Of a stretch of DNA of 64,000 nucleotides, positions 1 to 10,805 are shown in pieces. The DNA is taken from the NCBI GenBank assembly GCA_905480395.1, contig CAJQQE010000002.1, positions 1 to 64,000 of the forward strand. Reading direction: 5' to 3'. The notes beneath the pieces were generated by a model that had not been told where the DNA came from, searched no databases, and saw only the letters and a list, made by a program, of their open reading frames with translations. A program made the position numbers and the translations under genes. Within the stretch, counting starts at the first letter, position 1; each line of letters begins with the position of its first letter. This DNA comes from an uncultured Phycisphaerales bacterium (GTDB lineage: Bacteria > Planctomycetota > Phycisphaerae > Phycisphaerales > SM1A02).

Positions 1-163
1 GATCGCAGGAGCACGCAGACTGCCGGTTCGACCGATCAGATCACTTCAACGGGAGCCGCTCGTTGATTGATTTCACCTCGCAGTTCCGCCGGTCTTTCCG
101 ACCGGATTTCATGACCTCTCGTCGCGTCGGAATTCTCCGACTCGGCAACGTCCCGAGCCAGCC
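1..163 (+). other. Left edge: possible tail of an upstream gene and the coxB leader
   Basis: An open frame enters from the left edge and stops at the TGA at 64-66, giving 21 codons. This could be the last part of an upstream gene, but the piece is too short to recognise. A short inverted repeat follows (CCGGTC, five-base loop, GACCGG, 89-105) with only a weak T tract, so it could be a modest terminator. The rest is leader sequence before coxB. No convincing promoter was seen. Confidence 0.25.
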
Positions 164-1408
164 ATGATCGACCTTTCCTCGACTCTCGCCAATCTCGCTT
201 CGAACACCGTCATTGCCCTGCAGGATGCGGCGATGTCCACGGCGCCCGCCGTGTCCACTTTCGTGGAGCCCGTGGTCGAGCAACGTGAACTCACCGGTGG
301 CTTCTGGCTTCCCCAGGCATCGAGTACGCTCGCGCCAGCGACCGACTTCGCGTTCCACGCGATCACTTGGCTGAGTTATGTGTTTTTCTTCGGGATCACC
401 TTCGTGCTGGTCTACCTCACTTGGCGGTACCGACAGCGCGGTACCGAAGTCAGGTACGACGCCGGCGCCCCCGTTCATAACACACCGCTCGAAGTGGGCT
501 GGACCGTCATCCCGCTCCTTCTGGTCATTGCAATCTTCTTCATGGGCTTCAAAGGATTCCTCGATCTCTCGACGCCTCCTAAGAATGCCTATGAGATCAA
601 CGTGACCGCGGCCCAGTGGTCTTGGAACTTCAAGTATCCCAATGGCGCGACCAGCAACAATCTGGTGGTTCCCGCTGGCCAGCCAGTGAAATTGGTGATG
701 CGTTCCAATGACGTCCTTCACAGTCTCTTTATTCCCGACTTCCGAGTGAAGCACGATGTCATCCCGGGGCGGTACTCGTATCTCTGGTTCCAGGCCGACG
801 AGCCCACGGGCATCGTTCCCGAAGACCAGATGTCGACGACGGCGACGGGGCATTACCTGTTCTGCACCGAATATTGCGGTACCGACCACTCCAACATGCA
901 TCGCAAGGTCTTCGTGCTCAACGAAGAGGACTTCAAGGAGTGGGAAGAAACGCAGGCCCGTTGGCTCGACGAGGTTCCCGACGAGGAGCTCTACTCCATC
1001 GCTGGCCCGAAGCTTTATCTTCGCTGCTCCAATTGCCATTCGATCGACGGATCCGCGGGAACCGGCCCATCGTGGGGCAACCAGACCTCAGGCTCCATCG
1101 CCGGGCTCGGGACTCTCTGGGCTCGAGCCTCGGAGGGCACGTCGCCGATCGACGGTGGAACCCGCGACAACGGTGGTTCGACACTGGCTGACTACATCGG
1201 TCCTGGCAAGCTCTACGAGACGCCTGAGGATTACATCCGCGAGTCGATCTACAACCCGGGCGCCCTTCTGGTCTCGGGATACGGTCCGAACATGCCTCAC
1301 TTCAAGGGGCAGTTGAACGACCGAGCCATCGACGCGCTTATTGGGATGATGAAAAAATTGGATCAGTTCGATGCCAAGGGCCGCTTCATCGGCAAGGCGG
1401 CCAACTGA
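164..1408 (+). CDS. coxB: Cytochrome c oxidase subunit II with fused cytochrome c domain (caa3 type)
   Basis: Subunit II of the terminal heme-copper oxidase takes electrons from cytochrome c and passes them through the binuclear CuA centre to subunit I in the inner membrane. Two membrane helices lie near residues 67-88 and 111-131. The periplasmic cupredoxin domain carries the CuA ligand pattern CTEYCGTDHSNM, with C234, C238, H242 and M245. A C-terminal domain has the heme c motif CSNCH (C288, C291, H292) and a likely axial methionine in PNMPH (M377), which makes this a caa3-type subunit. At 414 residues it has the length expected of the fused form. It is the first gene of a co-directional oxidase cluster. 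The chosen ATG is the first in frame; no strong ribosome site precedes it. Confidence 0.97.
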   Translation: MIDLSSTLANLASNTVIALQDAAMSTAPAVSTFVEPVVEQRELTGGFWLPQASSTLAPATDFAFHAITWLSYVFFFGITFVLVYLTWRYRQRGTEVRYDAGAPVHNTPLEVGWTVIPLLLVIAIFFMGFKGFLDLSTPPKNAYEINVTAAQWSWNFKYPNGATSNNLVVPAGQPVKLVMRSNDVLHSLFIPDFRVKHDVIPGRYSYLWFQADEPTGIVPEDQMSTTATGHYLFCTEYCGTDHSNMHRKVFVLNEEDFKEWEETQARWLDEVPDEELYSIAGPKLYLRCSNCHSIDGSAGTGPSWGNQTSGSIAGLGTLWARASEGTSPIDGGTRDNGGSTLADYIGPGKLYETPEDYIRESIYNPGALLVSGYGPNMPHFKGQLNDRAIDALIGMMKKLDQFDAKGRFIGKAAN

Positions 1409-1559
1409 CCCCGTCCTTCTTTGTCGGCCGGGGTGGCCGACACGTTCGAAATAACACGGATCGCCCGTTGTAAGACGATCCGATTCCGAAGCGTCCCCTC
1501 GTTCTTCGAGGCAAAAAACCGCGATCCACGGATCGCACCACTTGCTGCAGAGATTCGTC

Positions 1560-3260
<1,701 letters not shown>

Positions 3261-3362
3261 ACCTCGGGCGTCCGCCGGGCGGACGTCCATGTATTTCGCA
3301 CCCCTTTTGGGGATCTCGGGAACCCATCCCGATCCTCTTGTTTCCCTTCGGGAGCCCTTCGG

Positions 3363-4325
3363 ATGACTTCCATCCCGGCCAATCCATCCGACCATGCTGA
3401 TGACCAAGGTCATGATGACCATGATCACCCGCATGATCCGAATCTCGCCCATCACTTCGAGTCCATGGAACAGCAGCTGGACTCGGGGAAGTTGGGTATG
3501 TGGTTGTTCCTTGCCACCGAAATACTCTTCTTCGGCGGTTTGTTTGCCGCCTATGCGGTGCTGCGGGCGAGGAACCCCGAGGTCTTTACGTACGCGAGTC
3601 ATTACCTCGACACGATGATGGGCGGGATCAACACCTGCGTCCTCATCCTTTCCAGCTTGACCATGGCACTTGCGGTGCGTTTTGCGCAGCAGGGTCGGAA
3701 AGCGGCCTTGATCATCTGCCTTTGGCTCACCATGGGTGGCGCCGTTGGGTTCTTGGTCATCAAGTACTTCGAGTACTCACACAAGATCCACGATCACTTG
3801 GTCTGGGGTGGCACGTTCTACGAGCCAGTGGATGAAGCTCAACGGGCACAGCTTGCGACTCCGCAGATCGAGCTGGACGCACCGTTGATCGATGGGCCGA
3901 AGGAAGCCAATGCGAGTGAAGCTCGCTCGATTGCCCTGTCACAGATCGTGAACCAGCCGGAAGAACCGGCGTCCAGTATCAAGACTGCGATCCTTGGGCC
4001 GGCAGGACTCTCGGCTGGTCCGGCCGCGGCCGAGGCCGCCATTGAGACCAAAGAGAGCGATGGCCACTCGGCGGCAGGGCACCTCGGAGATCCGGAGATG
4101 CCGGTTGGCACTCACCTGTTCTTCGGGATCTACTTCTGCATGACCGGTCTTCACGGCATCCACGTGATCATTGGCATGGGGGTGATTGGATGGTTGATCT
4201 GGAGATCGCATCGCGGTGAATTCGGACCGAAGTATTTCACGCCGGTGGACCTTGGTGGCCTGTACTGGCACATCGTTGACCTGATCTGGATCTTCCTGTT
4301 CCCGCTCTTCTATCTCATTCACTGA
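3363..4325 (+). CDS. coxC: Cytochrome c oxidase subunit III, with an internal hydrophilic insert
   Basis: Subunit III stabilises the oxidase core and its proton uptake. The N-terminal helices (GMWLFLATEILFFGGLF) and the C-terminal block (TGLHGIHVIIGM followed by GGLYWHIVDLIWIFLFPLFY) are typical of the family. The product has 320 residues. Between roughly residues 145 and 240 there is a long charged and alanine-rich stretch separating an early helix from the conserved last helices. The histidine-rich N-terminus (HADDQGHDDHDHPHD) could bind metal, but that is only a guess. The gene follows coxA after about 100 bases that contain a GC-rich hairpin near 3268-3290. Confidence 0.95.
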   Translation: MTSIPANPSDHADDQGHDDHDHPHDPNLAHHFESMEQQLDSGKLGMWLFLATEILFFGGLFAAYAVLRARNPEVFTYASHYLDTMMGGINTCVLILSSLTMALAVRFAQQGRKAALIICLWLTMGGAVGFLVIKYFEYSHKIHDHLVWGGTFYEPVDEAQRAQLATPQIELDAPLIDGPKEANASEARSIALSQIVNQPEEPASSIKTAILGPAGLSAGPAAAEAAIETKESDGHSAAGHLGDPEMPVGTHLFFGIYFCMTGLHGIHVIIGMGVIGWLIWRSHRGEFGPKYFTPVDLGGLYWHIVDLIWIFLFPLFYLIH

Positions 4326-4393
4326 TCCGAGCACTGGGCGGCCGAAACCCTTTTTAGACCCGGACGAGCAGCGTCCCGAAGCGAGTTAAGAAC

Positions 4394-4801
4394 ATGTCGC
4401 ACGAAACGATCGAAGAACATGATGAGCACGGCCTCGGGCACATCGTGAGTTACGGAGTCCTCTTTGGTACCGGCTTCCTCCTGCTGTTGATGACCATCGT
4501 CACGGTGGCCGTCACTTACGTCGACGCCGGCGAGATGAATATGCCGATCGCACTGGGGATCGCCGGCGTCAAGGCGACGTTGGTGGCATTGTTCTTCATG
4601 CATCTCCGATGGGATCGGCCCTTCAACGGACTCGTCTTGGTCGCTTCAATTGCCTTTGTAGTGCTGCTCATGATCTTCGTACTCATGGACACCGGACAAA
4701 ATGCCCCCAAGGTGTTTGAGGGGAATGCACCAAAGGTCCAAGAAGTATTGTCTGTCGACGCCCCTGGGGCCCCGATCGCCGAACAGTCGCAAATTCCCTG
4801 A
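4394..4801 (+). CDS. Cytochrome c oxidase subunit IV, bacterial type
   Basis: This is a small membrane protein of 135 residues with three hydrophobic helices (about 15-38, 44-66 and 73-97). It matches the bacterial subunit IV (COX4_pro/CtaF) pattern, including a VKATLVALFFMHLRWD-like central helix. In this family the subunit accompanies the catalytic core and has no cofactor ligands. The first codons are histidine- and glutamate-rich (HETIEEHDEHGLGH). It lies 68 bases after coxC on the same strand and is followed at once by a strong hairpin terminator, so transcription of subunits II-I-III-IV probably ends or is attenuated here. Confidence 0.9.
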   Translation: MSHETIEEHDEHGLGHIVSYGVLFGTGFLLLLMTIVTVAVTYVDAGEMNMPIALGIAGVKATLVALFFMHLRWDRPFNGLVLVASIAFVVLLMIFVLMDTGQNAPKVFEGNAPKVQEVLSVDAPGAPIAEQSQIP

Positions 4802-4820
4802 TCATCAATGATCGTGCGAC

Positions 4821-4853
4821 CAGAACCCCGCGAGAGCGGGGTTCTGTCGTTTT
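4821..4853 (+). terminator. Rho-independent terminator after the oxidase core genes
   Basis: An 11-bp perfect stem, CAGAACCCCGC / GCGGGGTTCTG, closes on the four-base loop GAGA and is followed by TCGTTTT. It starts 20 bases after the subunit IV stop codon and precedes another oxidase-like gene on the same strand. It could therefore lower expression of that gene rather than end the operon fully. Confidence 0.85.
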
Positions 4854-4877
4854 ACGGTCTCGCTCTCCTCAATAGCC

Positions 4878-5483
4878 ATGGCCAACATCGTCACACCATT
4901 CGAGGATCCGTCCACTCGGCTGTCGGCCGGGCGATTCGGCATGCTGATTTTCATCGCGTCGCTGGCGATGATCTTCGCCGCATCGATTCTCGGCGTCATG
5001 GTGGTCCGGCTGGATGACCAAGGGGTTTGGCCGCCGGCGGGAATGCCGGCGCTTCCCCTCACGCTGTTTTGGAGCTCGATGGTCCTGATCGCATCGAGCG
5101 GCACCCAGGTCCTTGCGAGTCGCGCCGCCGCCCGCGGGCAAGGCGAAGCGCTTCGCCGTTGGATGCTCGTCACCTTTTCCTTGGCGGTCACCTTCCTGGT
5201 CATGCAGGGCTGGGCATGGAGTGAGCTCGTGGATCGGGGGTTGGACTTCTCCCGGCACCTCTATGCGTGGACGTTTTACTTCCTCACCGGGCTCCATGCG
5301 GTCCATGTGCTCGGCGGGTTGATTCCGATGTTCTTCGTGACCGTTCGAGCCGCCCGGCTCGGGTACACACGAGAGAACCATCGGAGCGTGGCCTACCTCG
5401 CGATGTACTGGCACTTCCTCGACGTGGCGTGGATCACGCTATATCTCACGCTCCTCTGGGGCGTGAGCAGCTGGTCTGCGTAA
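4878..5483 (+). CDS. Second heme-copper oxidase subunit III-like protein
   Basis: This 201-residue membrane protein of the cytochrome c oxidase subunit III family has about five hydrophobic segments. The family pattern is clear in TFYFLTGLHAVHVLGGLIP and in the last helix YLAMYWHFLDVAWITLYLTL. It is shorter than the 320-residue subunit III upstream and lacks its insert, and its sequence is clearly different, so it is a distant paralog and not a recent duplicate. It could be part of the same oxidase, belong to an alternative oxidase, or act in assembly. It sits between the terminator and the convergent heme A synthase gene. Confidence 0.85.
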   Translation: MANIVTPFEDPSTRLSAGRFGMLIFIASLAMIFAASILGVMVVRLDDQGVWPPAGMPALPLTLFWSSMVLIASSGTQVLASRAAARGQGEALRRWMLVTFSLAVTFLVMQGWAWSELVDRGLDFSRHLYAWTFYFLTGLHAVHVLGGLIPMFFVTVRAARLGYTRENHRSVAYLAMYWHFLDVAWITLYLTLLWGVSSWSA

Positions 5484-5545
5484 GGCGAAGTGGGGCGTGC
5501 ATCACGCCTTGACGTCGGTCATGCAACACCGGGGGGAAGCGTGAC

Positions 5546-6937
5546 TCAGCCCACGGCGGTGGCGGCGTTCTGGATAACTCGGTCGCCTGATTCTGACGGC
5601 TTCTCGAACCGCCGAATGGCGACCAGTAATGCGGCGGCGGCACCCAGAAGCAACGCTCCGTTCGCCTGATGCGCCGAGGTCGGAATGAGTTCCCAGATCG
5701 GGATTTCCGTGGTCCGGCGAAGTACCGTCGCGAGGAATGCGAGCACGCCGAGGGTGAATTGAATGCCGACCAAGAGATTCACAGTTCGACCTAGACCGGG
5801 GACCATGGGGACGCCATCCGCACGCCGTGCCTTGGCTCGAAGTCCGGCAAAGAGCGCGGTCACGAGGGCGACCAGCGAGAATGTGAGGTGGCCATACATC
5901 GCCCAGCCGGGGGGGACCGGGGCAGGCGCGCCGTCGAGCGCGGGCGTCGCGAAGTGACGGTAGCAAGCGCCCAGAAAGAGTTGAATGAGGAGCGCGGCCA
6001 AGAGCATGCTCGACCAGTGCCGGTCGCCATCCTCTTGCGGAATTCGAACCGCAGGCGATGCCGTATCCCGCCAACGACCGCTACTCACGGTCGCCAGCGT
6101 GACAAACGCGGCAAAGGTGAGTTGGCCGAAGACGCCGTGGGCAACGGCGAACGTGGTACTCGGATCGACTTCGGTCTGGCTGGTCGTGAATTCGCCAGTT
6201 ACCCGGAGACCGCCCATGAGCCCTTGTACGCAGACCATTAAGAACGTGATGCCGGCGACCCAGCGGACCCATCCTCGTTTGTCATACCGGAACACCATCA
6301 CCACCAAGGTGATCGCGGTCACGCCGACCAGCATTCCGTAGAGGCGGTGAGCATGCTCATAGAAGATTCCACCCTTCATCTCGGAGAGGGGATAGAGCAG
6401 CATGTTGTGACCGAAGGAATTCGGCCAATCTGGGACCGCAAGCCCGGCCTCCATTCCCGTCACCAGACCGCCGGTCACGATGAGTACGAACACCGTCCCA
6501 GCCGCGACCAGGGAAAAGAAACTGGCGGGGGCGATCCGGTGAGGACGGTTTGAATCAAATTGGAGGCGTCCGATGGTGGCGCCAATGCCGCCGAGCAGTG
6601 CCGAGACCATGAAGAGTCCGCCGACCCATGCGATGCCACTGGCGAGGATGGATCCATCCTCACCCCGGCCGAAGAGGCTTCCAACGACTAAAAGGTTGAC
6701 TGCGGCGCTGATAAGGCCGGTCCAGATCCCGGCGGAGATCGTGCCGAGCAGACGCCCGGCGAAGAATCCGCCGATTGCCAGTACCAGGAGTTCTGCGGCA
6801 AATACCAATTCCCCGAGGATCATGCCCGGTTGGCTGAAGGCCAAATACCCCAGGGCCCACATCATGGTGGTGGTGGCAAAGCCAAGGCCGATTAAGAGGC
6901 CCCGGGATCCAGATTCAATGTTGGGGGTCGAATTCAT
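5546..6937 (-). CDS. ctaA: Heme A synthase, COX15/CtaA family
   Basis: The enzyme oxidises the C8 methyl group of heme O to a formyl group to make heme A in the inner membrane. Four conserved histidine sites expected of the family are visible: EHAHRLYGMLVG, AHGVFGQLTF, YGHLTFSLVAL and SAHQANGALLL. About 463 residues with some 11-12 hydrophobic segments make it longer than the usual eight-helix protein. The extra helices are N-terminal, before residue 150. I chose the ATG at 6937 because the frame further upstream opens only with TTG. It is convergent with the oxidase genes and divergent from ctaB, the preceding enzyme of the same pathway. Confidence 0.9.
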   Translation of the reverse strand: MNSTPNIESGSRGLLIGLGFATTTMMWALGYLAFSQPGMILGELVFAAELLVLAIGGFFAGRLLGTISAGIWTGLISAAVNLLVVGSLFGRGEDGSILASGIAWVGGLFMVSALLGGIGATIGRLQFDSNRPHRIAPASFFSLVAAGTVFVLIVTGGLVTGMEAGLAVPDWPNSFGHNMLLYPLSEMKGGIFYEHAHRLYGMLVGVTAITLVVMVFRYDKRGWVRWVAGITFLMVCVQGLMGGLRVTGEFTTSQTEVDPSTTFAVAHGVFGQLTFAAFVTLATVSSGRWRDTASPAVRIPQEDGDRHWSSMLLAALLIQLFLGACYRHFATPALDGAPAPVPPGWAMYGHLTFSLVALVTALFAGLRAKARRADGVPMVPGLGRTVNLLVGIQFTLGVLAFLATVLRRTTEIPIWELIPTSAHQANGALLLGAAAALLVAIRRFEKPSESGDRVIQNAATAVG

Positions 6938-7125
6938 TGGTAAAGGTCGTCCATGGAGGGCTTTCGATCCCAATCAGCGTGGGATTCGGTCCTCATCGCC
7001 GACTGAACGGGATCGGATTCTAGTCGGCCCCGCCAGGGCCCCACGGTAACTTTGAAAAGCGATTTAGAGTTCCCGCGGGCAATCGGCGGGCTGACGCCAT
7101 TTGTGGTCGTAGAATCCACGGATTC

Positions 7126-8145
7126 ATGACCGATGTTTCGCCAGAGATCACGATCGCTCCGAACGCCGATGGCTCCGCGCCAACCGCGCCGGTGTCACGT
7201 CCGGGTGTTCGCCGGATGATCATGGACGTCACCAAGATGCGTCTCAATGCGTTGGTGCTTCTGACGACTGCCGTCGGGTACTTCCTTGGACGGGACGGCG
7301 CGGCGGAGTTTGACTGGTCGCGTCTGGGGATCACGCTGGTCGGCACGGGATTCGCGGCCGCGAGCGCGGCCATGCTCAACCAAGTGATCGAACAGACCCG
7401 GGATGCGAAAATGCATCGAACCCGGAATCGACCGATCGCCAGTGGTCGTCTCTCGGCGCCGCTCACTCTGTTGGTGGCACTCGCGCTGGGGTATGGCGGG
7501 TTCGCCATTCTGAGCGGATGGGTCGGCCTGATCCCGGGCTTGCTGGCGGTTTCCAACGTGGTGATCTACGCCGCGATCTATACCCCACTCAAACCGATCA
7601 CCACCACCAACACATTGTTTGGGGCGATCTGTGGCGCCATCCCTCCGATGATCGGTTGGAGCGCTGCGACGGGCGAGCTCGAGGCGGGTGCGTGGGTGCT
7701 GGGTGGTCTCTTGTTCGTCTGGCAACTTCCACACTTCTTCGCGCTGGCTTGGATGTACCGGGAGGATTACCGCCGCGGTGGTCATGCGATGCTCCCGGTC
7801 CTTGATCCCACCGGTCGAATCACCGGGCAGGTCATGACTTCGACGGCGGCGCTGCTGGTCCCGGTCGGGCTGACTGCGACGTTGTTCGGCGTTGCCGGTT
7901 GGATCTCGGCCGCCGCCTGCATCCTCTTTGGAATCTGGTTCACGCTCCGATGCGCTCGGTTCTGGCGATTACCAAGCGACGCGGCGGCCCGGAGCGCCTT
8001 CTATGCAAGTCTGGCGTATCTGCCGCTGGTCCTCGGCGTCATGGTGCTGGACCGTGGTCCGGTGACTCCAGAATCTTGGCTTCGCGGGGGTCGCGCTCCG
8101 GTGTTGACGGAAGTGGGAATCGGGACTGAGGTCTCGAAGCCGTGA
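7126..8145 (+). CDS. ctaB: Protoheme IX farnesyltransferase (heme O synthase)
   Basis: This UbiA-family membrane prenyltransferase attaches a farnesyl group to heme B to make heme O, the substrate of CtaA. The first aspartate-rich site is clear: N-x3-E-x2-R-D-x2-M-x-R-T-x2-R-P around residues 85-100. A second conserved part, YTPLKPITTTNT, follows. About nine helices are visible in 339 residues. The first 30 residues are hydrophilic and proline/alanine-rich. The gene is divergent from ctaA and overlaps the next gene through a GTGA junction, so the two are translationally coupled. Confidence 0.95.
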   Translation: MTDVSPEITIAPNADGSAPTAPVSRPGVRRMIMDVTKMRLNALVLLTTAVGYFLGRDGAAEFDWSRLGITLVGTGFAAASAAMLNQVIEQTRDAKMHRTRNRPIASGRLSAPLTLLVALALGYGGFAILSGWVGLIPGLLAVSNVVIYAAIYTPLKPITTTNTLFGAICGAIPPMIGWSAATGELEAGAWVLGGLLFVWQLPHFFALAWMYREDYRRGGHAMLPVLDPTGRITGQVMTSTAALLVPVGLTATLFGVAGWISAAACILFGIWFTLRCARFWRLPSDAAARSAFYASLAYLPLVLGVMVLDRGPVTPESWLRGGRAPVLTEVGIGTEVSKP

Positions 8146-9284
8146 AATCGTCGATTGACGAGCCCAAGCCTGTTTCGAAGTCTGGCATGATCCCCATCAT
8201 CCTCATGATCGCGCTCGGGCTCTCGGGCGCGATGGTGGTGCTCACCTGGGGTTTGATCGGAGTTTTCTTCGGCGAATCCCCGATCGGGGATGGCCGGGTT
8301 CCTTCGTCCTACGGTTTTGATCTTTCGAATCTCCAGATTGATCCGGAAGCCCTGGCGACCAGTGGGAATCCTCGGGACTTTCTGTTTCCGCTGGTCGATC
8401 CTGCGGTGATTCCAGGCCGGGACGTGGCGGGGCTCAACGCTGCCAACAAGCGGAAGTGGCAGAAGGAAGTGGTGAGTGGGGACCGAGTCGTGGGTATCGA
8501 AATCGGTGATTCGTCACGGGCGTATCCGATGTTCATGCTCGATGCCCACGAGATTGTTCAAGATCAGATCGGCGACACGCCGATTGTGATCGCGCGATCT
8601 CCGTTGATCGACGAAGTCGCCGTGTTCGAGCGATCACTGGATGGAGTGCCTCTTGATTTCGGGGTGAGTGGACTGCTCGATGACCTTTCGCTGGTCATGC
8701 ATGATCGCGACTCAGCGGCGGCCAGCCTGCTGTCGGGGCATGACGGTCGGTTCATTGCGGGGCCGCAGGTTGGCCGCCAGCTCAATCCCGTTCCCGGGGT
8801 GTCGGTGACCACTTGGCGTGACTGGCTCGCTCGCCATCCAAAGACGGACGTGGCGCTCCGCGACGTTGGATCACTCCAGCGTTACCGAAGGATTTCCTAC
8901 GACCGGTACCTTGATGGATCGAACTGGATTATCGCGCCTCGGGAAACAGCGGAGAACCCAATCGGTGCTCGAGATCGCGTCTTGGCCGTTCGGGCAGTGG
9001 GGGCTGAGGCACCGTGGGCGATCTTTCCGCTTGCCGAGTTGGCGGCACGAATGACGCCGGAAGGACTCTCCGTTGGCGTTGGTGAACTTCGACTGGTGGT
9101 CGCCAAAGGAACGGGTGACCCGTCCTCGACCTTCGATCTCATCCGGGCCGACGGTCTCGAACTCCGATTTGGTTTCTGGCACTCGGCATCCATTCGCGAT
9201 CCGAGCGCGGCCCGGGAGGCATTGGATCGAGGCCGCCTCGCCTTGCGGAACGTAGAGAACGGCAACCTGCCGGAAACCAACTGA
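8142..9284 (+). CDS. DUF3179-domain membrane-anchored protein
   Basis: This 380-residue protein has one N-terminal membrane segment (about residues 18-43) followed by a large soluble domain, probably outside the membrane. The segment GPQVGRQLNPVPGVSVTTWRDW and the stretch before it match DUF3179 proteins, whose biochemical role is not established. It starts at a GTG that overlaps the stop codon of ctaB (GTGA), so it is made together with heme O synthase. A role in oxidase biogenesis is an inference from position only. No metal-binding cysteine motif was seen. Confidence 0.75.
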   Translation: MKSSIDEPKPVSKSGMIPIILMIALGLSGAMVVLTWGLIGVFFGESPIGDGRVPSSYGFDLSNLQIDPEALATSGNPRDFLFPLVDPAVIPGRDVAGLNAANKRKWQKEVVSGDRVVGIEIGDSSRAYPMFMLDAHEIVQDQIGDTPIVIARSPLIDEVAVFERSLDGVPLDFGVSGLLDDLSLVMHDRDSAAASLLSGHDGRFIAGPQVGRQLNPVPGVSVTTWRDWLARHPKTDVALRDVGSLQRYRRISYDRYLDGSNWIIAPRETAENPIGARDRVLAVRAVGAEAPWAIFPLAELAARMTPEGLSVGVGELRLVVAKGTGDPSSTFDLIRADGLELRFGFWHSASIRDPSAAREALDRGRLALRNVENGNLPETN

Positions 9285-9309
9285 TGCGGGCGGGATTTCA
9301 ACGGCGGGA

Positions 9310-10713
9310 TCACTCGACGTCGAGGGTGGGCTTGAGCGCTTCTTCGAGTGCGAGGATCGCGTAGATCGTGGCGAGCTCGGGGCGAGATTCCTCCCATCGA
9401 TCCTCGTCGTTTTGCCAACTTCCGTCAGCTCGTTGAAGATCTGAGAGCGTCGCGATCAACTCGCGTCGCCAGTCGTGCCTCGTCCCATCCGGGGCCTCAA
9501 TCTCGTCAAGGCCGGAGGCTCGCAAGGCCCGGGACATGGCGTGAATGTAGTAGTAGAGTCCTTGGCCCCCGAGCCCGGGATTCTCCTCCAACGTCCAGTG
9601 TCGTTGGATCCAGCCGATCGCCGCGGCAACTCTCGGATCATCGCCAGTCAGGCCCGCATAGAGAAGACTCTTGAAACCGGCGTAGGTCATCGAGCCGTAG
9701 CTCCGTAGGCTGCGGGCGGCACCCTCGGGCATCGTCTCGCCATACCGGCCCTCACCGGCGACCGCGCTGGCGAACGACTCGCCATCGTTGGCGGGGGTGT
9801 AGATAAAGCCGCCGTCGTCGCTTCCGGCCTGCGCCCACCCCGCGGGGTTCGTCGCCTTAAGATTCTGCGTTCGGGTGAGGAAGACGAGCGCCTTCTGCAC
9901 GACGGGTTCGTCTGGACTGACGCCGGCGTCATAAAGTGCGTCGAGCATCATCTGGGTGTTTGAGAGATCAGGCCGCCCTCGACTGCCATAGCCGGCACCC
10001 CCGTACCAATCCTGTTTCGGCGTCACGCCTTCCACTCGATCCCATTGACTGGTTCGAAGGAAGATCACAGCGTCTTCGAGCGTCTGCGCGTCCCCAGGGT
10101 CGGAGCGAGAACCGTGAGCGGCGAGGCCCATGGTCACAGAACTCGCCACGTAGTTGCCGAGCCCCGCTGCGGCGAGACCGTCGAACCCATACTCCTCGAG
10201 TGCCGATCGTACGAAGCCCAGGGCGCGGTTGGCCGCCGCCGGAGAAGCCGCGAGCATCGGCGCTTGTGCGAAGGCCTTGAGGCCAAGTCCGGTCACCGCG
10301 ACGGCGGCGGCCGCTTCGCGGGGTGGTTGATCAGTCGCGACCACGTCGGTGCCTTCCATCCAGCCGCCGCGCCGCGATTGCGTGGATTCGAGCCAGGCGA
10401 GACCCCGTCGGGTGATTGCTCGGGCATTGGTCCAACTGGCCGCGTCGAGGTGTGTTTCACTCCGGTCGATGGCGATTCGATGAACTGGGGGCGCTGGAAG
10501 GACTACCGTGGCGGGAACGGTGGGGACCGGCAGCTCCGTGATCTTCTCGGCCTTGATCCGAGGATCGAGCGGAGTCCCGATCTCGTCAGATGATTCAATG
10601 GTGCGACGAACATGCTCGGGCACGGTCTTCGATTCTTCCACGGGGGGTTCCGAGGTGAGGGTGGATGACCCTAGAAGACTGAAGATGAAGACGATATTGA
10701 AGACCAAATGCAT
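9310..10713 (-). CDS. Exported prenyltransferase/squalene-cyclase-like toroid repeat protein
   Basis: A 467-residue protein starts with a signal peptide (MHLVFNIVFIFSLLGSS). It contains five to six helical repeats of the kind found in alpha/alpha-toroid enzymes, for example ITRRGLAWLESTQS, KALVFLTRTQN, AIGWIQRHW and ELIATLSDLQRADGSW. The repeats often end in a GxGGxxY or DGSW-like turn. These folds occur in terpene cyclases and protein prenyltransferases. Planctomycetes also carry many exported members without known activity. I did not find the DXDD catalytic motif of squalene cyclases, so an enzymatic role is doubtful. It is divergent from the next gene across a short region with a paired TCTAGA repeat. 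Confidence 0.75.
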   Translation of the reverse strand: MHLVFNIVFIFSLLGSSTLTSEPPVEESKTVPEHVRRTIESSDEIGTPLDPRIKAEKITELPVPTVPATVVLPAPPVHRIAIDRSETHLDAASWTNARAITRRGLAWLESTQSRRGGWMEGTDVVATDQPPREAAAAVAVTGLGLKAFAQAPMLAASPAAANRALGFVRSALEEYGFDGLAAAGLGNYVASSVTMGLAAHGSRSDPGDAQTLEDAVIFLRTSQWDRVEGVTPKQDWYGGAGYGSRGRPDLSNTQMMLDALYDAGVSPDEPVVQKALVFLTRTQNLKATNPAGWAQAGSDDGGFIYTPANDGESFASAVAGEGRYGETMPEGAARSLRSYGSMTYAGFKSLLYAGLTGDDPRVAAAIGWIQRHWTLEENPGLGGQGLYYYIHAMSRALRASGLDEIEAPDGTRHDWRRELIATLSDLQRADGSWQNDEDRWEESRPELATIYAILALEEALKPTLDVE

Positions 10714-10721
10714 CAGGTCAG

Positions 10722-10737
10722 TCTAGACTCTTCTAGA
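10722..10737. promoter_or_regulatory. Paired TCTAGA palindromes between divergent genes
   Basis: Two TCTAGA palindromes lie ten bases apart start to start (10722-10727 and 10732-10737), one helical turn. They sit in the roughly 90-base region between the divergent toroid-repeat and coiled-coil genes. The arrangement resembles an operator for a dimeric regulator. It could also be chance, or the outer arms of a small hairpin. Confidence 0.3.
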
Positions 10738-10805
10738 TATCGTTTGGAAGAACCGGCGGAATCTCAGTCATCAAACGTCTCACCGTGCCCCGGAATCGCT
10801 CTCAG

